DNA of 64,000 bases, taken from assembly GCA_963711465.1 (NCBI GenBank), contig CAVQEG010000001.1, forward strand, positions 2,418,001 to 2,482,000. Direction: 5' to 3'. A program made the position numbers and the translations under genes. How positions within the stretch are numbered: the stretch's first letter is position 1; every line of letters begins with the position of its first letter. Positions 43,507 to 53,172 of the stretch are shown here, in pieces. The notes under the pieces were generated by a model. That model was given only the letters and a program-made list of their open reading frames with translations, was not told the DNA's origin and searched no databases. Source of the DNA: CAVQEG01 sp963711465. GTDB taxonomy: Bacteria > Bacteroidota > Ignavibacteria > OLB7.

Positions 43507-44753
43507 ACACGCACAACATCATCGAGATCGCGCGCTGGGAGTATCGACAGAAGGCGCGGTCGAAGGGATTTCTGTTCTCGCTGATCCTCACGCCGGTGAT
43601 CATCGTCGCCTTCGGCGTGCTGCCCTCGCTGTTGATCGACCAGTCGCCGGATACGACCGAACTGGTGGGACTGGTCGACACCTCGGGTTCGCTCTACGCG
43701 CCGCTGAAGAGCTACATCGAAGCGCACGATACGCTCGAAAACGGACAGCCGGCGTACAGTCTGGTGAACTACGGCCACGGCGAGCCGTTCGACACGGCAA
43801 TCGCCCACGCCGACCGCGACGCCATGAGCGACAAGATCAAGGGCGCAATCGTGGTGCGTGACAGTGCTGAGTCCATGGTGGTGACCTATCGCAGTGACAA
43901 CCCGACGAATTTCCGTCTGACCGACGCGTTCGAGCAGGCGATCGGAGAGATCATCAAGCGGCAGCGCATGCAGCAGGCCGGGATCGATCCGGCGCTGTAC
44001 GAATCGATCTCGGCGCCGACGGAGGTCACGCCGGTGAAGCTGACGACCGAAGGCGAGGTGGGACCGATGGGTTTCCTGCAGACGTTCTTCGGTGCCTACA
44101 TCGGCGTCATTCTGTTCATGATTCTGATTCTCACCACCGGTCAGACGCTCGTACGCAGTCTCGTCGAGGAGAAATCGAACCGAATCATGGAACTGCTGGT
44201 GAGTTCGTCGACGCCGGAAGAATTGATGTGGGGAAAACTGCTGGGATACAGCGGGCTCGGTGTGACACAGGTATTGACGTGGGCGGTGCTGGGACTGGGA
44301 GCGATTGGATTTTTTGGAATCCCAATTGCGCCCGAGGCACTCCAGCCGATCCCGTTCATGCTCCTGTACATCGTGCTCGGCTACTTCCTCTTCGCCTCGT
44401 TTTTCATCGGGTTCGGCTCACTGGTCACGACCGAACAGGAGGCGCAGCTGGTGACGCAGTACATCTCGATGTTCCTGGTTGCGCCGCTGGCGTTTGCCTT
44501 CGTGGTGATGCAGAATCCGGACGCGTCGTACATCCAGACGCTGAGCTACATCCCGATTCTGACGCCGGCGATGATGATCATCCGCGTGGTGACGAAGATG
44601 CCGTCGCCATTGGAGATCATTTCGACGCTGGCGGTAATGCTGGTGACGACGGTCGTGGTGATGTGGGCAGCCAGCCGCGTGTTCCGCACGGCGATTCTGA
44701 TGTACGGCAAGCGCCCGTCGCTGCGGGAGATCGTGCGGTGGGTGCGGGCGTAG
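43503..44753 (+). CDS. ABC-2 type transporter permease (NatB-type)
   Basis: 416 residues. One N-terminal helix (RSKGFLFSLILTPVIIVAFGVLPSLLI) is followed by a large extracytoplasmic domain (about 45-190; LVGLVDTSGSLYAPLKSYIEAH) and a block of five helices (from LQTFFGAYIGVILFMILILTTGQTLVRSLVEEKSNRIMELLVSS). The motif EEKSNRIMELLVSS is the ABC-2 signature. It is the membrane partner of the ATPase just upstream, with which it overlaps by 4 bp. Confidence 0.93.
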   Translation: MNTHNIIEIARWEYRQKARSKGFLFSLILTPVIIVAFGVLPSLLIDQSPDTTELVGLVDTSGSLYAPLKSYIEAHDTLENGQPAYSLVNYGHGEPFDTAIAHADRDAMSDKIKGAIVVRDSAESMVVTYRSDNPTNFRLTDAFEQAIGEIIKRQRMQQAGIDPALYESISAPTEVTPVKLTTEGEVGPMGFLQTFFGAYIGVILFMILILTTGQTLVRSLVEEKSNRIMELLVSSSTPEELMWGKLLGYSGLGVTQVLTWAVLGLGAIGFFGIPIAPEALQPIPFMLLYIVLGYFLFASFFIGFGSLVTTEQEAQLVTQYISMFLVAPLAFAFVVMQNPDASYIQTLSYIPILTPAMMIIRVVTKMPSPLEIISTLAVMLVTTVVVMWAASRVFRTAILMYGKRPSLREIVRWVRA

Positions 44754-44820
44754 GAATCAATGCGAGTCGCTCCATGGGAGGACGAGGTCGTTTCCCTTCT
44801 ACTCGAGTGGAGCCCTGTCG

Positions 44821-46575
44821 CTACACCTCCTCGTCGCCTCCGGCGCAGGAGGTGAGGTAGGCGCGGATCTCGTCGGCAGTCGACATGCGGAGCGCTGCCC
44901 GGGCTCGATCGTGCGCCTCGCTCGTATTGATCGAACGAACGCGGTGCTTCAGCGGGCCGAGTTCCTTCGGCGGAACGGAGAACCGTCGCACGCCGAGACC
45001 GATGAGCAGTCCGGTGCCGAGAGGATTGGCTCCCATCTCTCCGCACAGCGTCACGGGAATTCCGGCACGCCGTCCGGCCAGCACGGTCGCACGGATCAGG
45101 TACAGCACGGCGGGATGGAATTCGTCGTAGTGGCTTGCCATCCAGTCCTCCTCCCGATCGACCGCGAGGGTGTACTGCGCCAGATCGTTCGTGCCGATTG
45201 AGAGGAACGAACACTCGGCGGCGAGCGACGAGGCGGTCAACGCTGCGGCCGGCGTCTCGACCATGGTGCCGATCGGCATGAACTCATCGAACGGAATCTT
45301 CTGCGCGCGAAGCTTGGCGCGGGTCTCATCGATGATGCGTCGGACTTTTCGAATCTCATCGACGGAGGCGACCATCGGAAGCATGTAGCGGATGTTCTTC
45401 AGCGACGAGGCGCGCAGCACCGCCTCGACCTGGCGGCGGAGAATGTCGGGATAGGCAAGCAGCAGGCGGGTACCGCGCAGCCCGAGGGGCGAATGCGAGC
45501 GCTCCCACGCCTCACCGCCGAGTTTCTCGCTGCCGATGTCGAACGCGCGGAGCGTCACATTCAGCGGATAGGCGCGCTCGGCGATGCGGGTGTAGAATTC
45601 AGTCTGCTCCTCGACGCTCACCTCCGCATCACGTCCCATCACGAGGTACTCGGTCCGCATCAGTCCGATCTCGTCGGCTCCGTTGGCCAGAATCTGGTCC
45701 ATCTCCTCCATCAGGTCGAGGTTCGCCGCGAGGATCACGCGCGTACCGTCCTTCGTCTCCGACGGCAGATCGCGCAGGCGTTCGTGGCTCCGGCGCCGCA
45801 GTTCGAGCTCCTCGCGACGCTCGCGGTATCGGCGCAGCGTTTCCTCGCATGGATCGATCACCACCGTGCCCGTGTACCCGTCGACGATGATCAGGTCTGT
45901 CCCGGCGGCGCGCCGAACGACGTCGTTGATGCCCGAGACCATCGGCACGCCGAAGGAGCGGGCAAGGATCGCCGCGTGCGAGTTGATTCCACCAGTCTCG
46001 AGCACGAATCCCGCGGCACCGTTGCGCGAGTGCACGACCGCGTCGCCCGGCGAGAGTGCATGGAACACGAGCACCGAATCGCGGTGGACGCCGCTCGGCG
46101 TCTCAGTGGTCGACAGGCTGGAGAGCAGATGCGACTCGAGCGCGACGATGTCGTCGGCGCGGGAGCTGAACGTGACGTCGTCGGAGGTACGCATCAGATC
46201 GGCAAGCCACGTCATCTCCGCAACGATCGCCGCGTGCGCGGTCGTGTGCCGGGAGCGGATGTGATCGACGATCGCATTGATGAGTACCGGATCGTGCAGC
46301 ATCATCCTGTGCGCCTCGAAGATGCCGGCCCGCTCGGCGACCTCGAGCCGCGCCATCGATTCGATCTGTGCCAGCACGTCGTCGGCGCGCTGCACCGCCT
46401 GCTGCAGGCGCTCGATCTCGACCGACACCTCCGCATCGGACAGGTGACGTGTGTCATGATCCGCCTCGCGCTCCGGCGCGATCACATGCACCGGAGCAAT
46501 CGCGATTCCCGGTGAGGTCGGCGTTCCCTCGAACGTTCGTTCCTGCGTCTTCATCTCGTTGACTGTGGTCTGCAT
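44821..46575 (-). CDS. ptsI: Phosphoenolpyruvate-protein phosphotransferase (PTS Enzyme I)
   Basis: 584 residues from ATG 46575 (MQTTVNEMKTQ); a later ATG at 46554 is possible. It transfers phosphate from PEP to HPr. The N-terminal domain begins TFEGTPTSPGIAIAPVHVI, and the phospho-His is about H200 in TGGINSHAAILARSFGVPMV. The C-terminal PEP-binding TIM barrel has IGLMRTEYLVMGR, SPLGLRGTRLLLAYPDILRRQVEAVLRAS, FLSIGTNDLAQYTLAVDRE, and CGEMGANPLGTGLLIGLGVRRFS. HPr and Enzyme II genes are absent nearby, so this may serve a regulatory or incomplete PTS. Confidence 0.94.
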   Translation of the reverse strand: MQTTVNEMKTQERTFEGTPTSPGIAIAPVHVIAPEREADHDTRHLSDAEVSVEIERLQQAVQRADDVLAQIESMARLEVAERAGIFEAHRMMLHDPVLINAIVDHIRSRHTTAHAAIVAEMTWLADLMRTSDDVTFSSRADDIVALESHLLSSLSTTETPSGVHRDSVLVFHALSPGDAVVHSRNGAAGFVLETGGINSHAAILARSFGVPMVSGINDVVRRAAGTDLIIVDGYTGTVVIDPCEETLRRYRERREELELRRRSHERLRDLPSETKDGTRVILAANLDLMEEMDQILANGADEIGLMRTEYLVMGRDAEVSVEEQTEFYTRIAERAYPLNVTLRAFDIGSEKLGGEAWERSHSPLGLRGTRLLLAYPDILRRQVEAVLRASSLKNIRYMLPMVASVDEIRKVRRIIDETRAKLRAQKIPFDEFMPIGTMVETPAAALTASSLAAECSFLSIGTNDLAQYTLAVDREEDWMASHYDEFHPAVLYLIRATVLAGRRAGIPVTLCGEMGANPLGTGLLIGLGVRRFSVPPKELGPLKHRVRSINTSEAHDRARAALRMSTADEIRAYLTSCAGGDEEV

Positions 46576-46804
46576 GGCGGAGTACTCCGTGCGTGTGAAT
46601 GCCGGCACTGCCGTGGTCGCCTCACGCCCCACGTGCGGCGATCGGATCGCGAAACGTCGAGCGCACGACGACGCTGCATCGGCGACGGTAATGAATCACT
46701 GTGGACGGACTGACACGGGGTGGCGTCGGTGAGGTCGCGTGAAACGCAGGCAGGCGCATCAGCACTCCGACGGCAATCAATGTACGTCGCAGGTCGATCT
46801 TCCG

Positions 46805-48223
46805 TCAGGTCTTCAGCCGAACACCGGGATCGCTCTGAAGGCGTTCGGCAAGGCACCGGTGAATTCCACCGAACCCTCCATTGGACATGATCACCACCAC
46901 GTCGCCCGGCTCGAGGTGCTCGTCGAGATGCTCCACGATCTGCCCGACCTCCGCCACGTACTGCGCCTCGGTGCCGGTATCGCACAGATCGGCGACCAGT
47001 CGCTCGGGATCCAGCCGCTCGGAGGCATCCAGCTCCTCGAGTCGATTCACCTTGGCCAGCAGCACGCGATCGGCAATCGAAAACGCGTCGACGAACTGCC
47101 GCTGAAAGACGTTCCGACGCGTCGTGTTGCTGCGTGGCTCGAATACCGCCCAGATGGTGTTCGTCCGATGACGCTGCCGAAGCGCCCGCAACGTTTCGCG
47201 AATCGCCGTCGGGTGATGGGCAAAGTCGTCGTAGACGCTCACCCCTCTGAATTCTCCCTTCAATTCCATCCGCCGTCGCGTGTTGCGGAACGAGTCGAGG
47301 CCGGACTGAATTTCCCCGTCGCTGAGCCCGAGCCATCGCGCCATGGCGACAACCGCCAGGACGTTTCGAACGTTGAATTCTCCCGCAAGCGCCGTTCGTA
47401 CTCTCACTTCGTATCCATCGCGTGCGACGACGGTGAACGAGGTCGCCTCTGGCTGGTAGTCGATCCGCTCGGCCCGAAGGTCCGCCGTGCGGCCGAGACC
47501 GATCGTCGTCACCGGCGCGAAGGACTGCGAGACGACCGCCACGGTGTTCGGATCGTCACCATTGGCGACGACCAGTCCGTTGCGGGGCACGAGGTTGACG
47601 AGCCGACGGAAGGAGAGCATGATGTCGGCAAGGGAACCGAAGATGTCGGCGTGATCGAATTCGACGTTGTTGACCAGCAGGACGCTCGGCAGGTAGTGGA
47701 GGAATTTGGAGCGCTTGTCGAAGAAGGCGGTGTCGTACTCATCGCCCTCGAGCACGACGAGTGCACTGGAGGGACGGTACTGCCAGCCCGCGCGGAAGTT
47801 CTCCGGAACGCCGCCGATCATGAAGTTCGGCTCCCGTCCGGCGTTCTGGAGTACCCAGGCGATCATCGACGAGACGGTCGTCTTTCCGTGGGTACCGCTG
47901 ATGACGACCGAGGTGCGGCCCTCGATGAGTTCTCGCTTGAGCAGTTCGGGCAGCGAGGTGTAGGGAATCCTTCGTTCGAGGGTGGCCTCGACTTCCTCAT
48001 CGCCACGCGACATGCGGTTGCCGATGACGACCAGTTCGGGCGTGGGATCGAGGTTCCCGGCGTGGAAACCGCGCATGATCTCGACGCCGGCGTCTTCGAG
48101 CAGATCGCTCATCGGCGGATAGACGTTGTCGTCGCTTCCGGTGACGTCGTGACCCATCGCGCGCATCATGAGCGCGACGTTCCCCATGGCGGTACCGCAG
48201 ATACCGATGAAGTGAATGTGCAT
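46805..48223 (-). CDS. mpl: UDP-N-acetylmuramate:tripeptide ligase (Mpl, peptidoglycan recycling)
   Basis: 472 residues. It joins recycled L-Ala-gamma-D-Glu-mDAP to UDP-MurNAc, bypassing MurC-F. It begins MHIHFIGICGTAMGN, with the ATP loop SGTHGKTTVSSM (about 109-120). Features that mark Mpl rather than MurC are LEGDEYDTAFFDKRSKFLHYLP, FEPRSNTTRRNVFQ and the overall length. NNVEFDHADIF and YDDFAHHPTAIRETL are shared Mur motifs. Its stop is about 230 bp ahead of ptsI. It fits an organism that recycles its wall. Confidence 0.93.
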   Translation of the reverse strand: MHIHFIGICGTAMGNVALMMRAMGHDVTGSDDNVYPPMSDLLEDAGVEIMRGFHAGNLDPTPELVVIGNRMSRGDEEVEATLERRIPYTSLPELLKRELIEGRTSVVISGTHGKTTVSSMIAWVLQNAGREPNFMIGGVPENFRAGWQYRPSSALVVLEGDEYDTAFFDKRSKFLHYLPSVLLVNNVEFDHADIFGSLADIMLSFRRLVNLVPRNGLVVANGDDPNTVAVVSQSFAPVTTIGLGRTADLRAERIDYQPEATSFTVVARDGYEVRVRTALAGEFNVRNVLAVVAMARWLGLSDGEIQSGLDSFRNTRRRMELKGEFRGVSVYDDFAHHPTAIRETLRALRQRHRTNTIWAVFEPRSNTTRRNVFQRQFVDAFSIADRVLLAKVNRLEELDASERLDPERLVADLCDTGTEAQYVAEVGQIVEHLDEHLEPGDVVVIMSNGGFGGIHRCLAERLQSDPGVRLKT

Positions 48224-48295
48224 CGCGTGACGTAGGTGCGGTGCTGAGTGGATTGGAGGGAATCCGCCTGAGGGCGTGCGCCCCGAGAGCGAAGT

Positions 48296-50197
48296 TCAGA
48301 GCTCGATCTGTGCGCCGAGCTCGACGACGCGTCCGGGCGGCAGGCAGAAGTACTGCGTCGCCGGCGGCGCGTTGCGCGACATCCAGGCGAAGAGTCGCTG
48401 GCGCCAGACCATCATGCCGGTGTGCTCGGCCGGCAGCAGACGTTCGCGACCGAGAAAATAGGTGGTCTCCATCGGTTTGAGCATCGGTCCGATTTGCGGA
48501 TGCTGCTCGAGCACGTACGGGATGTCGGGCGACTCCATGAAGCCGTAGCTGATCAACACGCGGTAGAATCCTTCGCCGATCTCCTCGAGTTCCACACGCC
48601 GGTGCCCGCGGACGTGCGGCACGTCTTCGGTGCGAACGTTGACGATGATCACGCGCTCGTGGATGACCTTGTTGTGCCGCAGATTGTGCAGCAGCGCGGG
48701 CGGGGTTCCGTCGGGATTGCTGTACATGAACACGGCCGTTCCGTCGACGCGATGCGGCATCTCGACGCGCACCGACTCGAGCAGCTGAGAGAGCGGCAGC
48801 ACGCGATCCTGCATTCGCTGTCGGAGAATCTGTCGCCCCCGTCGCCACGTCGTCATCAATGTCAGCACGATACCACCGATCAGCAGCGGGAACCATCCGC
48901 CCTGCACGATCTTCACCACCGTTGCGCTGAAGAAGCTGAGGTCGACGACGATGAAGACGAGGCACAGAGCCAGGACGGCGAACTGATTCCACTTCCACCG
49001 CTGGCGCGCGACGATATAGAAGAGGACGGTGGTGATGACCATCGTCGTCGTGACGGCCACGCCGTAGGCGGCGGCAAGGTTGCTGGAGGAACCGAAGCCG
49101 ATCACCAGCGCAACGCATGCGATGAGCAGCACCCAGTTGACCATTGGAATGTAGATCTGACCGATCTCGTGGGCCGACGTGTGCTCGATGGCGATTCGTG
49201 GAGCGTAGCCGAGCTGAATCGCCTGGCGGGTGAGCGAGAACGCACCGGAGATCACCGCCTGCGATGCGATCACCGTCGCCATGGTGGCCAGGCCGACCAT
49301 GGGGAAGAGCGCCCACGACGGCACCATTCGATAGAACGGATTCTCCGCGGCCACCGGCGAACTCAGCAGCAGCGCGCCCTGACCGAAGTAGTTGATCAGC
49401 AGCGCCGGCAGCACGCAACAGTACCATGTCAGCCGGATCGGACGGGCACCGAAGTGTCCGAGATCGGCGTAGAGTGCCTCGCCGCCGGTGACCACCAGGA
49501 AGACCGATCCAAGTACGAGGAATCCCATCCAGCCGTTGTGCTCGAAGAACGTGACCGCGTGCACCGGGCTGATGGCGACCAGCACGTGCGGTACACGAAC
49601 GATGTAGACGATGCCGAGCACGGCAATGGCGAAGAACCAGACGAGCGTGATCGGACCGAAGATCTTTCCGACGCCGGCGGTGCCGTGGTGCTGGAAGGCG
49701 AACAGACCGATGAGGATCGCGACGGTGATCGGAATGACGTACGGCTGGAAGATCGGCGTGGCGACGTTGAGCCCCTCCACCGCACTGAGCACCGAGATCG
49801 CCGGCGTGATCATCCCGTCGCCGTAGAGCAGGGCCGCACCGAAGAGGCCGAGGAGCATCGTCAGACCGAGCCGTCCGGCCGTGCCCGCATGCACGGGCCG
49901 CGCCAGCGCCGTCAGCGCCAGAATTCCTCCTTCACCGTCATTGTCCGCGCGCAGAATGAACACGAGGTACTTCGTCGAGATCACCAGTACCAGCGCCCAG
50001 AACACCAGTGACAGAACGCCGAGCACGTTCGCGTGCGAGACCGGGACGCCGTGTTCACCATGAAAACATTCGCGCAGGGCATACAGCGGACTCGTGCCGA
50101 TGTCGCCGTAGACGATGCCGAGAGCAGTGAGTGAGAGCACCAGCAGGTAGCGGCCGCCGGAACGGCCACCATCGGTGCTTTCGGGAGCTGATTGCAT
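48296..50197 (-). CDS. kup: Kup-family potassium uptake permease
   Basis: 633 residues, normal for Kup/HAK proton-coupled K+ importers. About twelve membrane helices begin with LVLSLTALGIVYGDIGTSPLYALRE, the family signature. Other markers are DNDGEGGILALTAL, LLYGDGMITPAISVLSAVEGL and GGEALYADLGHFGARPIRLTW. The C-terminal third (from about 445) is cytoplasmic. ATG 50197 (MQSAPESTDGG) places the first helix normally; the longer upstream open frame is Arg-rich shadow. TACCTTGC (reverse of 50379-50386) is a possible distant -7 box. Confidence 0.95.
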   Translation of the reverse strand: MQSAPESTDGGRSGGRYLLVLSLTALGIVYGDIGTSPLYALRECFHGEHGVPVSHANVLGVLSLVFWALVLVISTKYLVFILRADNDGEGGILALTALARPVHAGTAGRLGLTMLLGLFGAALLYGDGMITPAISVLSAVEGLNVATPIFQPYVIPITVAILIGLFAFQHHGTAGVGKIFGPITLVWFFAIAVLGIVYIVRVPHVLVAISPVHAVTFFEHNGWMGFLVLGSVFLVVTGGEALYADLGHFGARPIRLTWYCCVLPALLINYFGQGALLLSSPVAAENPFYRMVPSWALFPMVGLATMATVIASQAVISGAFSLTRQAIQLGYAPRIAIEHTSAHEIGQIYIPMVNWVLLIACVALVIGFGSSSNLAAAYGVAVTTTMVITTVLFYIVARQRWKWNQFAVLALCLVFIVVDLSFFSATVVKIVQGGWFPLLIGGIVLTLMTTWRRGRQILRQRMQDRVLPLSQLLESVRVEMPHRVDGTAVFMYSNPDGTPPALLHNLRHNKVIHERVIIVNVRTEDVPHVRGHRRVELEEIGEGFYRVLISYGFMESPDIPYVLEQHPQIGPMLKPMETTYFLGRERLLPAEHTGMMVWRQRLFAWMSRNAPPATQYFCLPPGRVVELGAQIEL

Positions 50198-50410
50198 GCC
50201 TTGCCAATTGGTGTGTTGACGGGGTTCGGCGGCGATACAGTCGATCGTGCGATGCCGGCTGCGCGCCCAACGGCGCCGCCGGGGGTCGTCGACACAAATC
50301 ATGGTCCAACCGCACGAGGTCCGACCGCGCGTGCGGCCGGACGTCCGCACCCTCGGATGCGGTCGCGATAACGGGCGGCAAGGTAACCGAATCGTGGGAG
50401 ATGGCGTGGA

Positions 50411-51007
50411 TCAGACGCGGTAGTACTGCTCCAGTTCGCTGCGAAGCACCTGCCGCGCGCGATGCAGTCTCGACTTCACCGCCGAGATGGAGATATCGAG
50501 CTTCTCGGAGGTCTCCTCGGACGACCGCTGCTCGAGGTCGCGGAGCACGAAGACCGCTCTCTGCGACGGCGTCAGACGCTCCATGGCCCGCTCCAGTACC
50601 GAATACAGCTCCGCGTTGAGCAGACCGCTGTCGGGGGATTCGTTGTGATTCGTCGCAACGTCGGGTACCGCTTCGTATTCCGGACCACCGTCGAGCGGCA
50701 CCATCGCCTGATCGATCTTCCGGCGACGTCGCTTCATCTTGCAGTTGTTGACGATCACCGTGTAGAGCCATGTGGTGAATTTCGAGGCGCCGTCGAACTG
50801 GTCGAGCTTGCGGTAGATGCTCACGAACGTGTCCTGCGCGTTCTCGTGCGCCACGGCACGGTCCCGGCACACTTTCATCGAAACGCTGAAGATATACGGC
50901 TCGACCTGTTGGACGAGTCTGGTGAACGCGCGGCCGTCGCCGGAGCGCACATCCTGCAGCAATGCTTCGATCGGCGCGTCGCCGGCCAGAATTTCCCGAT
51001 TGTTCAT
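50411..51007 (-). CDS. ECF RNA polymerase sigma factor (second)
   Basis: 198 residues. Region 2 is FTRLVQQVEPYIFSVSMKVCRDRAVAHENAQDTFVSIY with FTTWLYTVIVNNCKMKRRRRK; region 4 is LTPSQRAVFVLRDLEQRSSEETSEKLDISISAVKSRLHRARQVL. No anti-sigma gene lies next to it: kup follows on the same strand 213 bp away and hpnC is divergent, 59 bp from its start. Regulon unknown. Confidence 0.93.
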   Translation of the reverse strand: MNNREILAGDAPIEALLQDVRSGDGRAFTRLVQQVEPYIFSVSMKVCRDRAVAHENAQDTFVSIYRKLDQFDGASKFTTWLYTVIVNNCKMKRRRRKIDQAMVPLDGGPEYEAVPDVATNHNESPDSGLLNAELYSVLERAMERLTPSQRAVFVLRDLEQRSSEETSEKLDISISAVKSRLHRARQVLRSELEQYYRV

Positions 51008-51066
51008 GCGTATTGATTCCTCGATGGTACCATGCGCAATGGTAGACGGATTCCGTCGCCCGAACC

Positions 51067-52086
51067 ATGTCCTCGGTCATGGTTTCGCATGGGAAGAATT
51101 CCGATCCAACGCCCGCCTCGACCTTCTGCACAGGTCCGCGGCATACCTCTTCCGCTCGATTGGCGAACGCTCTGAACACACCGGACACAGCACCCTCGGC
51201 CCGGATCGAGGCCGCCTACGCGCACTGCCTGCGCCTGGCACGCGAGCACTATGAGAATTTTCCCGTCGCTTCCCTCCTGCTGCCCCGGGTGCTTCGGCGG
51301 GAGGTAGCCAGCATCTACGCCTTTGCCCGCCACGCCGACGACATCGCCGACGAGGGGACCATCGAGAGCGCAGTTCGGCTGCAACGGCTGGACGCGTGGG
51401 AGTCACAACTCGACGCCGCACTTGCCGGAAACGCCGACGATCCGGTTCTCCTGGCGGTCGCGCATACGATCCACCGGCGGAATCTTCCGACCGAACCGCT
51501 GCGCGCCCTGTTGCGCGCCTTCCGTTTCGACGTCCGTAACGAGGGCTTCGCAACACCCGAAGAGCTCCTGGCGTACTGCCGCTGCTCAGCCAATCCGGTA
51601 GGGCGCATCGTGCTGCATCTCTGGGGGTTGGCGACCGAGGATCGGCTCGAACTCTCGGATGCCGTCTGCACGGGTCTGCAGCTGACGAATTTCTGGCAGG
51701 ACGTGTCGCTCGACGTACCGCGTGGACGGGTGAACGTTCCTCGCTCGGTACTGCGCGCGCACGGCTGGAGCGTCGAGCGGCTGGCCCGCGATGTCGCCGA
51801 TGAGCACTTCAGACAGATGATGGCGGAGCTCGTGGCCGGCGCGGCCCGCCATCTCGCGATCGGTCGTGGCCTGCTGCAACGCCTTCCCGACCGCCGGCTG
51901 CGCATCGAGATCGCTGCGACGATCGGCGGCGCCGAATGGATTCTGAACCGGATCGTGGAGGCCGACTTCGACGTTCTGCGCATTCGTCCGACGCTTTCGA
52001 GGTTCCGGGGGGCGCTGGTGGGACTCAGGGCGATCGCAGCGGCCGTCGGCGACGACCGCGAGCCACCCGCGATCACGGTTCGATAG
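51067..52086 (+). CDS. hpnC: Squalene/phytoene synthase family protein HpnC
   Basis: 339 residues. Trans-isoprenyl synthase fold with the first Asp-rich motif HADDIADEG and the second region LTNFWQDVSLDVPRGRVNVP. Two paralogous synthases side by side (this one and HpnD) are the hallmark of the HpnCDE route from two farnesyl diphosphates to squalene via hydroxysqualene; HpnE is not in the window. A carotenoid role cannot be excluded. Recognisable homology begins only at about residue 49 (AYAHCLRLAREHYENFPVAS), so the true start may be downstream, for example TTG 51160. Confidence 0.85.
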   Translation: MSSVMVSHGKNSDPTPASTFCTGPRHTSSARLANALNTPDTAPSARIEAAYAHCLRLAREHYENFPVASLLLPRVLRREVASIYAFARHADDIADEGTIESAVRLQRLDAWESQLDAALAGNADDPVLLAVAHTIHRRNLPTEPLRALLRAFRFDVRNEGFATPEELLAYCRCSANPVGRIVLHLWGLATEDRLELSDAVCTGLQLTNFWQDVSLDVPRGRVNVPRSVLRAHGWSVERLARDVADEHFRQMMAELVAGAARHLAIGRGLLQRLPDRRLRIEIAATIGGAEWILNRIVEADFDVLRIRPTLSRFRGALVGLRAIAAAVGDDREPPAITVR

Positions 52087-52191
52087 CTTTCGACCGGACG
52101 GTTTTTTCGTTAGAATTGATGCTTCACTCAACGCGCAGGCACCGGATCGAGGGGGCTGGTTGAGGCCATCGATCCGATCGCAGCGACTGAC

Positions 52192-53115
52192 ATGCCGAAC
52201 CTGATCGTATCCGACATCGAAGATCCCGCGCTGGCGCTGCAGCAGCCGAGGACGAGCTTCTACTACTCGTTCTCACTGTTGCCCCGTGACGAGCGCAACG
52301 CGATGCATTCGGTCTACGCATTCTGTCGGTATGCCGACGACATCATCGACGAGGAGAGTCTCTACGATACCGAGCCAGGTATCGTGGAGCCGAACGACCG
52401 AATCGCGCGGAAGCGGGAGCGACTCAACTGGCTGCGCCGGGAAGTGGAGCGGTGCTACCGGGGAGAGTCGCGCCACCCGATCCTCGCGCCGCTGTCGGCG
52501 GTGGTCAAGCGATTCCGCATTCCCCGGCAGTACTTCCTGACGCTGCTCGACGGTATGGAGATGGACCTCGTGCGCAACCGCTACCAGAGGTTCGAGGACC
52601 TGCGCGAGTACTGCTACAGTGTCGCCTCGGTGGTCGGTCTGATCTGCGTCGAGATTTTCGGCTATCAGTACGAGGAGACCAAGGAGTACGCGGTGAATCT
52701 GGGGATCGCGCTGCAGTTGACGAACATCCTGCGGGACATCGAGGCCGACGCGCGCCGCGGTCGCATCTATCTGCCGCTCGAGGATCTGCGCGCCTTCGGC
52801 TACACCGAGTCGGACCTGCTTGCATCGCGCTACAATCTCCCGTTCATCGAGCTGATGCGCTACGAGACCCGTCGCGCCCGCGAGTACTACGGCCGCGCAC
52901 GCGCCGCGCTGCGTCCCGACGAGCGCAAGACGATGTTCGCCGCGGAAATCATGGACGCCATCTACTATCGGATGCTCGAGAAGATCGAGCTGAACGAGTT
53001 CAACGTCTTCGGGCGTCGCAAGATCAGCGTCAGCACGCCACACAAGCTCTGGATCGCCGTGAAGCTCTGGCTCGTCACACGGGTGCTGGTCAACAGACGC
53101 AGCGCGGACGAGTAG
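52192..53115 (+). CDS. hpnD: Presqualene diphosphate synthase HpnD
   Basis: 307 residues. It condenses two farnesyl diphosphates to presqualene diphosphate in the HpnCDE pathway. The first Asp-rich motif is YADDIIDEE (D49/D50); the second is QLTNILRDIEADARRGRIYLP. The substrate-pocket stretch LLDGMEMDLVRNRYQRFEDLREYCYSVASVVGL matches the family well. It lies 105 bp after hpnC with a TAGAATTG box at 52110-52117 in between, so it may also have its own promoter. Product could feed hopanoids, sterol-like lipids or carotenoids. Confidence 0.9.
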   Translation: MPNLIVSDIEDPALALQQPRTSFYYSFSLLPRDERNAMHSVYAFCRYADDIIDEESLYDTEPGIVEPNDRIARKRERLNWLRREVERCYRGESRHPILAPLSAVVKRFRIPRQYFLTLLDGMEMDLVRNRYQRFEDLREYCYSVASVVGLICVEIFGYQYEETKEYAVNLGIALQLTNILRDIEADARRGRIYLPLEDLRAFGYTESDLLASRYNLPFIELMRYETRRAREYYGRARAALRPDERKTMFAAEIMDAIYYRMLEKIELNEFNVFGRRKISVSTPHKLWIAVKLWLVTRVLVNRRSADE

Positions 53116-53172
53116 TGCCTAAGACGTATTGAATTGAATTGCCCTGAACCTCCAGCCACGACGAGCGTTCCA

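Noticed and set aside
48422..50011. A 529-codon forward open frame opposite kup
   Set aside because: Shadow of a membrane protein gene; rich in His/Asp/Arg, no domain.
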